11,293 nt of DNA. It comes from Roseobacter sp. (GTDB taxonomy: Bacteria; Pseudomonadota; Alphaproteobacteria; Rhodobacterales; Rhodobacteraceae). The DNA is taken from NCBI GenBank assembly GCA_024636425.1, contig JAGXHB010000159.1, positions 1-11,293 of the forward strand, given 5' to 3'. The position numbers were made by a program, and so were the translations under genes. The notes beneath the pieces were generated by a model. The model had not been told where the DNA came from and made no database searches. It saw nothing but the letters and a program-made list of their open reading frames with translations. This document shows, piece by piece, positions 7,356-11,293 of this stretch; positions within the stretch are counted from its first letter, which is position 1, and each line of letters starts with the position of its first letter.

Positions 7356-7358
7356 GGC

Positions 7359-9353
7359 ATGAACAGCACATCCAACACCCCGCTTGCACTGATTGAGGAC
7401 GCCGATCTTGGCATAACACTGTCGGACGGATGTCGTTTGTCAGCACGGATCTGGCGGCCACAAAACTCTGGCGATGTTCCGGTGCCCGTCATCCTTGAAT
7501 ACCTGCCATACCGCAAACGCGACGGCACCACTGCGCGGGACACGCTGACCCACCCATGGTTTGCCGAAAGGGGCTATGCCTGCGTGCGTGTGGACATGCG
7601 CGGCAATGGTGACAGCCAAGGCGTGATGACAGATGAGTACACCCCGCAGGAACAGGCAGACTGCATCGAGGTGATCAACTGGCTGGCAGCGCAGCCGTGG
7701 TGCAGCGGGACCGTCGGCATGATGGGGATCAGCTGGGGTGGCTTCAACGGATTGCAGGTTGCAGCGCATGACCCTGCCCCGCTCAAGGCGGTCATCACGC
7801 TGTGTTCGACAGTGGACCGGTTTGCGGATGATATTCACTACAAGGGCGGGTGCCTGCTGAACGAGAACCTTGGCTGGGGCGCTACGATGTGGGCCTATTC
7901 CAGCCGCGCGCCCGACCCCGCCCTGCGGTCAAACTGGCGCGAGATGTGGCTTGAAAGGCTGGAGGCCGAACCGTTTCTCCCCGCGCTCTGGCTGCGCCAC
8001 CAGTCACGCGACGCCTATTGGAAGCAAGGCTCGGTCATCGAGGATTACAGCGCCATCAAGGCCAAGGTGCTGGCCGTGGGGGGCTGGGGCGACGCCTACA
8101 AGAACGCGGTCCCGCAACTGGTCGAAGCACTGCCGGGGGCCAAGGGGATCGTCGGCCCCTGGGTCCACAAGTATCCGCATTTTGCCATCCCCGAACCACG
8201 GATCGGATTCCTGCAGGAAGCGCTGCGCTGGTGGGACCACTGGCTGAAGGGAATCGACACCGGGGTGGAGGATGACCCGGACTACCGCGCCTATCTCATG
8301 GACGGGATGCGCCCGGCGACATGGGTTCTGGAGCGTCCAGGCCGCTGGATTGCTGAAAAAACAGGCGCCACGTCCCATTTATCTGCCCAGACACTGCACC
8401 TGACCGACAGGGGTCTTTCGCATGACGCCGCCAACCTGGACATGATGATTGCGTCGCCCGCCCATTGCGGTGCTGACGCTGGCGAATATTGCGCGATCTG
8501 GCTTGGCCCTGAAATGCCGGGCGACCAGCGCCACGACGACGCGTTGTCCGCCACATTTGACACGCCCCCCCTTGATCAGGACATGGACATCGTCGGCGCG
8601 CCCCGTCTGACCCTGCGGCTGTCCAGCAATCACCCGCAAGGTCAGATCGCCGTGCGGCTGAACCACGTCCACCCCGATGGCGCGTCTGCACGGATCACTT
8701 ATGGTGTGCTGAACCTCAGCCACCGCGACAGCGCCGAAAACCCCACGGCAATGCCGCAAGGAGAGGTCGTGGAGGTTGCGCTGAACCTTGATCACATCGC
8801 CTACCGGGTGCCGAAAGGACATAAGGTGCGCGTGTCCATCTCGACCGCATATTGGCCGCTGATCTGGCCGGCACCGCAGGCAACCACCGTGACACTTCAA
8901 GGCGGAGAGTTGGCCCTGCCCCAACGCCCGACATCGGGTGGCGACGAATATACCTTTGCCCCACCGACCGCAGCGGAGCCTTGGAAAACCGAAGCGCTGC
9001 GGCCCGAAAAGCATGTGCGGCGACGGGAAACCGATCAGGTCAGCGGCATCATCACCCTCGTGATCGAGGATGATTTCGGCAAACGTCGCGATGCCGACCA
9101 TGGGCTGATTACAGGATCGGTTGCGCGCGAGACATGGGCGATCCACCCCGATGACCCGCTCAGTGCCACCGGTACTTGCCACTGGACCCAAGAGCTTGAG
9201 CGGGACGGGATCTTTTTGCGCACAGAAACCCATTCGAAAATGTGGTCGGATGAAGGGAATTTCCACCTGTCAGCGCGTCTGGAAGCATACGAGAACGACA
9301 AATTGATCTACGACCGCGACATCGTGGATAGCCTTCCGCGACACTTCATGTAA
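7359..9353 (+). CDS. CocE/NonD (peptidase S15) family serine hydrolase
   Basis: Predicted cytoplasmic alpha/beta-hydrolase of 664 residues that cleaves an ester, amide or peptide bond; the substrate cannot be read from sequence. The N-terminal S15 hydrolase domain spans about 15-300. The nucleophile motif is GISWGG with Ser125. The likely acid is Asp245 in GGWGDAY and the likely base His270 in GPWVHKYPH, matching the Ser-Asp-His order of CocE. The C-terminal X-Pro dipeptidyl-peptidase-type jelly-roll domain covers about 330-530, with the typical ending segment YRVPKGHKVRVSIS (482-495). About 130 further residues extend beyond it, longer than cocaine esterase itself (about 570). No signal peptide or membrane segment is seen. 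ATG 7359 is the first possible start, because an in-frame TGA lies at 7326-7328 with no start codon in between; it has no Shine-Dalgarno sequence. A peptide-type ABC transporter follows 136 bp downstream on the same strand, so it probably acts on an imported compound. Confidence 0.93.
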   Translation: MNSTSNTPLALIEDADLGITLSDGCRLSARIWRPQNSGDVPVPVILEYLPYRKRDGTTARDTLTHPWFAERGYACVRVDMRGNGDSQGVMTDEYTPQEQADCIEVINWLAAQPWCSGTVGMMGISWGGFNGLQVAAHDPAPLKAVITLCSTVDRFADDIHYKGGCLLNENLGWGATMWAYSSRAPDPALRSNWREMWLERLEAEPFLPALWLRHQSRDAYWKQGSVIEDYSAIKAKVLAVGGWGDAYKNAVPQLVEALPGAKGIVGPWVHKYPHFAIPEPRIGFLQEALRWWDHWLKGIDTGVEDDPDYRAYLMDGMRPATWVLERPGRWIAEKTGATSHLSAQTLHLTDRGLSHDAANLDMMIASPAHCGADAGEYCAIWLGPEMPGDQRHDDALSATFDTPPLDQDMDIVGAPRLTLRLSSNHPQGQIAVRLNHVHPDGASARITYGVLNLSHRDSAENPTAMPQGEVVEVALNLDHIAYRVPKGHKVRVSISTAYWPLIWPAPQATTVTLQGGELALPQRPTSGGDEYTFAPPTAAEPWKTEALRPEKHVRRRETDQVSGIITLVIEDDFGKRRDADHGLITGSVARETWAIHPDDPLSATGTCHWTQELERDGIFLRTETHSKMWSDEGNFHLSARLEAYENDKLIYDRDIVDSLPRHFM

Positions 9354-9377
9354 TAAAACCGTCACAGCCAACAGGGT

Positions 9378-9404
9378 ATTTACACTTGCGAGACGCAGGT
9401 AAAT
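9378..9404 (+). promoter_or_regulatory. Imperfect dyad between hydrolase and binding-protein gene
   Basis: ATTTAC (9378-9383) pairs with GTAAAT (9399-9404), and inside it TGCG pairs with CGCA around an AGA loop, with an asymmetric bulge. It starts 24 bases after the hydrolase stop. No T-run follows, so it is unlikely to be an intrinsic terminator. It may be a message-processing hairpin or an operator for the transporter genes. Confidence 0.35.
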
Positions 9405-9489
9405 GCGCAAACCTTGAGACACCAATCAATAAAAAATCCGTGCTCAAGACCGCGCGCATAATAATCACCATCCAGGGAGACATGATCAC

Positions 9490-11091
9490 ATGAATGATCA
9501 ACTGAACTATATGACCGGCCAAGTGGCCAAGGGTAATATGACCCGTCGTGAATTTATCGGGCGTGCCGCTGCATTGGGTGTGACGGCTGCCGTCGCCAAT
9601 GCCATGCTGGCGAACAAGGTCTATGCCGCTGAAGGGACACCGATTCGCGGTGGTCAGCTCAAGATCGGTGCGTCAGGCGGTGAATCCACCAACAATCTCG
9701 ACCCGGCCGTCACGGCCTCCATCACTCCGCTGCTGAACCTGCGCCATTTGTTCGACCCGCTTGTCGAAGTCGCACCCGACGGAACGCTTGATCCGCGTCT
9801 GGCAGAAACCATCGAAGCTTCCTCGGATGCGAAGACCTGGTCCTTCAAGATCCGCAAAGGCGTCCAGTTCCACGATGGCAAGGATCTGACCCCCGACGAC
9901 GTATTGCAGACCATGCAGCGCCATTCGGATGAGAACAGTCAGTCCGGTGCCCTTGGGATCATGCGCGGCATTACCAACATGAAGGTCGATGGCGACAACT
10001 TCATCGTTGAGCTCGATGTCGGCAATGCCGACCTTCCCTATTTGCTGGCGGATTATCACCTGATGATCCAGCCGGGCGGCGGCATGGAAAATCCAGGCTC
10101 CGGGATCGGCACTGGTCCTTACACACTTGAAGTTGACGAACCCGGTGTGCGCCACGGCTTTACCCGGAACGAAAACTACTGGGACAGCGAAAACCGCGGC
10201 TTCACCGATTACAACGAAGTGCTGGTGCTGAACGATGCCACAGCGCGGACGGCAGCCTTGCAATCCGGTCAGGTCAACATGATCAACCGCGTTGATCCGA
10301 AGGTCGCAGCCCTTCTGGCCCGTGCGCCGAACCTGAGCGTAAAGTCGGTCGCAGGCCGGGGACACTATGTCTTCATCGCGCATATCGACACAGCGCCTTT
10401 CGACAACAACGATCTGCGTCTGGCGCTGAAATATGCGATCGACCGCGAGGACATGGTCGAAAAGATCCTGCGCGGCTACGGCACGATCGGCAACGATTTC
10501 CCGATCAATGCATCCTATCCGCTGTTCGAGGACACCATCCCCCAGCGTGAATTCTCGATCGAGAAAGCGCGCGAGCACTACGAGAAGTCAGGTCACGATG
10601 GCAGCCCGATCATCCTGCGCGTTGCGGATGTGGCCTTCCCCGGTGCTATTGATGCAGCATCGCTCTATCAGGAAACAGCCAAGGCTGCAGGCATCCCGAT
10701 CGAGCTGGAGCGGGAGCCCAACGATGGCTACTGGTCCGAGGTCTGGAACAAGCAGCCGTTCAGCGCTTCCTATTGGGGCGGGCGTCCGGTGCAGGACCAG
10801 ATGTATTCGACAGCCTATCTGTCGACCGCAGACTGGAACGACACGCGCTGGAAACGTCCTGAATTCGACGAGATGCTGATCGAGGCGCGTTCCGAGCTTG
10901 ACGAGGCAAAGCGCACGGAAATCTATACCAAGATGGCCCAGATGCTGCATGACGAAGGCGGTGTGATCCTGCCCATGTTCAATGATTTTGTCGACGGTGT
11001 CGCCAATAACGTCGGCGGCTGGATCGAGGATCCGAACGCGGAACTGATGAACGCCAAAGGTCCAATCAAATGCTGGGTAAAAGAAGCATAA
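9490..11091 (+). CDS. ABC transporter substrate-binding protein, family 5 (peptide/nickel type), Tat-exported
   Basis: Periplasmic binding protein of 533 residues that would deliver a peptide-like or related solute to a DppBC-type permease. The N-terminus carries a twin-arginine signal, TRREFIGR (18-25), a moderately hydrophobic stretch (26-41) and a VYA cleavage motif ending at Ala46. No lipobox Cys follows, so the mature protein should be soluble in the periplasm. The SBP_bac_5 fold is supported by DPRLAETIEASSDAKTWSF with the following FHDGKDLTPDDV segment, by GTGPYTL and by the LALKYAIDRE segment; length is normal for the family. Start ATG 9490 has AGGGAGA (9474-9480) 9 nt upstream; Met8 and Met17 are alternatives. 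The permease begins 14 bp after the stop, showing an operon. Specificity cannot be read; family members bind oligopeptides, nickel, opines or sugars. The hydrolase next door favours a hydrolysable peptide, amide or ester ligand. Confidence 0.93.
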   Translation: MNDQLNYMTGQVAKGNMTRREFIGRAAALGVTAAVANAMLANKVYAAEGTPIRGGQLKIGASGGESTNNLDPAVTASITPLLNLRHLFDPLVEVAPDGTLDPRLAETIEASSDAKTWSFKIRKGVQFHDGKDLTPDDVLQTMQRHSDENSQSGALGIMRGITNMKVDGDNFIVELDVGNADLPYLLADYHLMIQPGGGMENPGSGIGTGPYTLEVDEPGVRHGFTRNENYWDSENRGFTDYNEVLVLNDATARTAALQSGQVNMINRVDPKVAALLARAPNLSVKSVAGRGHYVFIAHIDTAPFDNNDLRLALKYAIDREDMVEKILRGYGTIGNDFPINASYPLFEDTIPQREFSIEKAREHYEKSGHDGSPIILRVADVAFPGAIDAASLYQETAKAAGIPIELEREPNDGYWSEVWNKQPFSASYWGGRPVQDQMYSTAYLSTADWNDTRWKRPEFDEMLIEARSELDEAKRTEIYTKMAQMLHDEGGVILPMFNDFVDGVANNVGGWIEDPNAELMNAKGPIKCWVKEA

Positions 11092-11105
11092 GGTAAACAC
11101 AGCTT

Positions 11106-11293
11106 ATGCATCCCATCCTGAAACTGATCGCCCAACGCTTAGCGTTGGGCCTTCTTCTCCTTTTTGCCGCGTCGATCCTCATCTTCGTCGGCACCTCGAT
11201 TTTGCCCGGCGACGTGGCACAATCCATCCTAGGTCAATCCGCAACCCCCGAGGCGCTGGCGAACATGCGCCGCGAACTGGGCCTGAACGAGCC
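11106..11293 (+). CDS. ABC transporter permease, DppB type (5' part only, cut by window edge)
   Basis: First 62 codons of an inner-membrane permease partner of the upstream binding protein. The visible part has the family layout: a short basic cytoplasmic start (MHPILKLIAQR), one transmembrane helix (LALGLLLLFAASILIFVGTS, about 12-31), the LPGD motif (33-36), and RRELGLNE (55-62), the equivalent of the conserved LGLD segment. ATG 11106 is chosen because it gives this standard N-terminus. The ribosome site is weak (AAGG 11-12 nt upstream, overlapping the stop of the previous gene), so translation may be coupled. A second permease and two ATPases would be expected further right. A strong hairpin lies inside this coding stretch and may limit its expression. 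Confidence 0.9.
   Translation, partial: MHPILKLIAQRLALGLLLLFAASILIFVGTSILPGDVAQSILGQSATPEALANMRRELGLNE
11130..11166 (+). terminator. Terminator-like hairpin inside the permease start
   Basis: Perfect 9-bp stem, GCCCAACGC (11130-11138) and GCGTTGGGC (11142-11150), with a three-base TTA loop, followed by a pyrimidine-rich tract ending in five T (11151-11165, ten of fifteen T). This resembles an intrinsic terminator with a C-interrupted T tract, pointing in the plus direction, but it sits 24 bases inside the permease frame. Partial termination here would give much more binding protein than permease. Its activity is inferred. Confidence 0.45.

Larger units (their letters stand above)
7001..7358. 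other. Divergent intergenic region between adhesin operon and hydrolase
   Basis: 358 bp without a convincing gene. Short open frames exist on both strands, but none shows a recognisable domain or a good ribosome site. The base composition is less GC-rich than the flanks, especially 7091-7120, an AT-rich patch that is the likeliest place for the adhesin promoter, although I could not fit clean -35/-10 boxes. Toward the hydrolase side there are dyads at 7255-7272, 7273-7280 (TTCCGGAA), 7277-7287 (GGAA-N3-TTCC) and 7346-7355, plus a perfect TTGACA at 7325-7330. Both transcription units must start here, so shared regulation is possible. Confidence 0.7.

Noticed and set aside
7043..7543. Short frames in the divergent region: 166 residues on the minus strand (into the hydrolase) and 93 residues on plus (7047-7328)
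   Set aside because: No recognisable fold, composition unlike the neighbours' genes, and the minus frame overlaps the hydrolase start; more likely non-coding regulatory DNA.
8379..9266. 295-residue minus-strand frame inside the hydrolase
   Set aside because: Shadow of the hydrolase gene, no recognisable motif and no promoter or ribosome site.
9413..9448. CTTGAG...CTCAAG inverted repeat with 24-nt spacing upstream of the binding-protein gene
   Set aside because: Six-base arms at that distance are expected by chance. The TTGA-N8-TCAA reading inside it also has the wrong spacing for a CRP/FNR site.
9482..9493. Tiny ATG-ATC-ACA-TGA frame overlapping the binding-protein start by ATGA
   Set aside because: It encodes only three residues and its ATG is too close to the AGGGAGA element; probably chance, although it could slightly affect initiation.
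9673..10578. 301-residue minus-strand frame inside the binding-protein gene
   Set aside because: Shadow of a gene with clear family motifs and a good ribosome site; the antisense translation shows no domain.
1..11293. CRISPR array, tRNA, insertion sequence, toxin-antitoxin or phage-defence genes
   Set aside because: None of the expected repeats, cloverleaf signatures, transposase motifs or small paired genes were seen on either strand.

Overview
The window looks like a piece of a GC-rich alphaproteobacterial chromosome, most likely a marine Rhodobacterales (Roseobacter-type) organism. That placement is inferred from GC-rich codon use, the style of the type I secretion ABC protein and the twin-arginine solute-binding protein. 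No rRNA, tRNA or other marker gene is present to confirm it. I saw no insertion sequence, phage gene, CRISPR array or tRNA.

Left half (minus strand, 7000 down to 1): a surface-adhesin and type I secretion cassette, transcribed in the order adhesin, outer-membrane channel, inner-membrane ABC exporter. The 1159-residue adhesin has a BapA-like N-terminal prefix domain, a Gly/Ala-rich linker, seven near-equal Ig-like repeats of 97-98 residues flanked by divergent copies, and a type I secretion-like C-terminus. A GC-rich hairpin lies in the short gap before a lipidated TolC-family channel. The channel gene overlaps by 4 nt a LapB-type ABC exporter that starts at TTG and runs off the left edge. The membrane-fusion (HlyD/LapC) partner is not in view and may lie beyond the left edge. 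The three genes would build one export path that places the adhesin on the cell surface for attachment or biofilm.

Middle (7001-7358): a divergent intergenic region with an AT-rich patch and several dyads. The clearest is TTGAA-N4-TTCAA, which has the spacing of a CRP/FNR-family operator. A perfect TTGACA sits about 34 nt before the hydrolase ATG, and that ATG has no visible Shine-Dalgarno sequence.

Right half (plus strand, 7359 to the end): a cytoplasmic CocE/NonD (peptidase S15) family serine hydrolase, then a Tat-exported family 5 (peptide/nickel-type) solute-binding protein, then the start of a DppB-type permease. This suggests uptake of an oligopeptide-like or other amide/ester compound followed by hydrolysis inside the cell. 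A perfect 9-bp hairpin followed by a T-rich tract lies inside the first 20 codons of the permease.

I found no clearly unprecedented system. All genes belong to known families. The most unusual signals are the terminator-like hairpin in the permease coding region, the FNR-like dyad between the two halves, and the compact adhesin that lacks RTX repeats and a recognisable LapG site.
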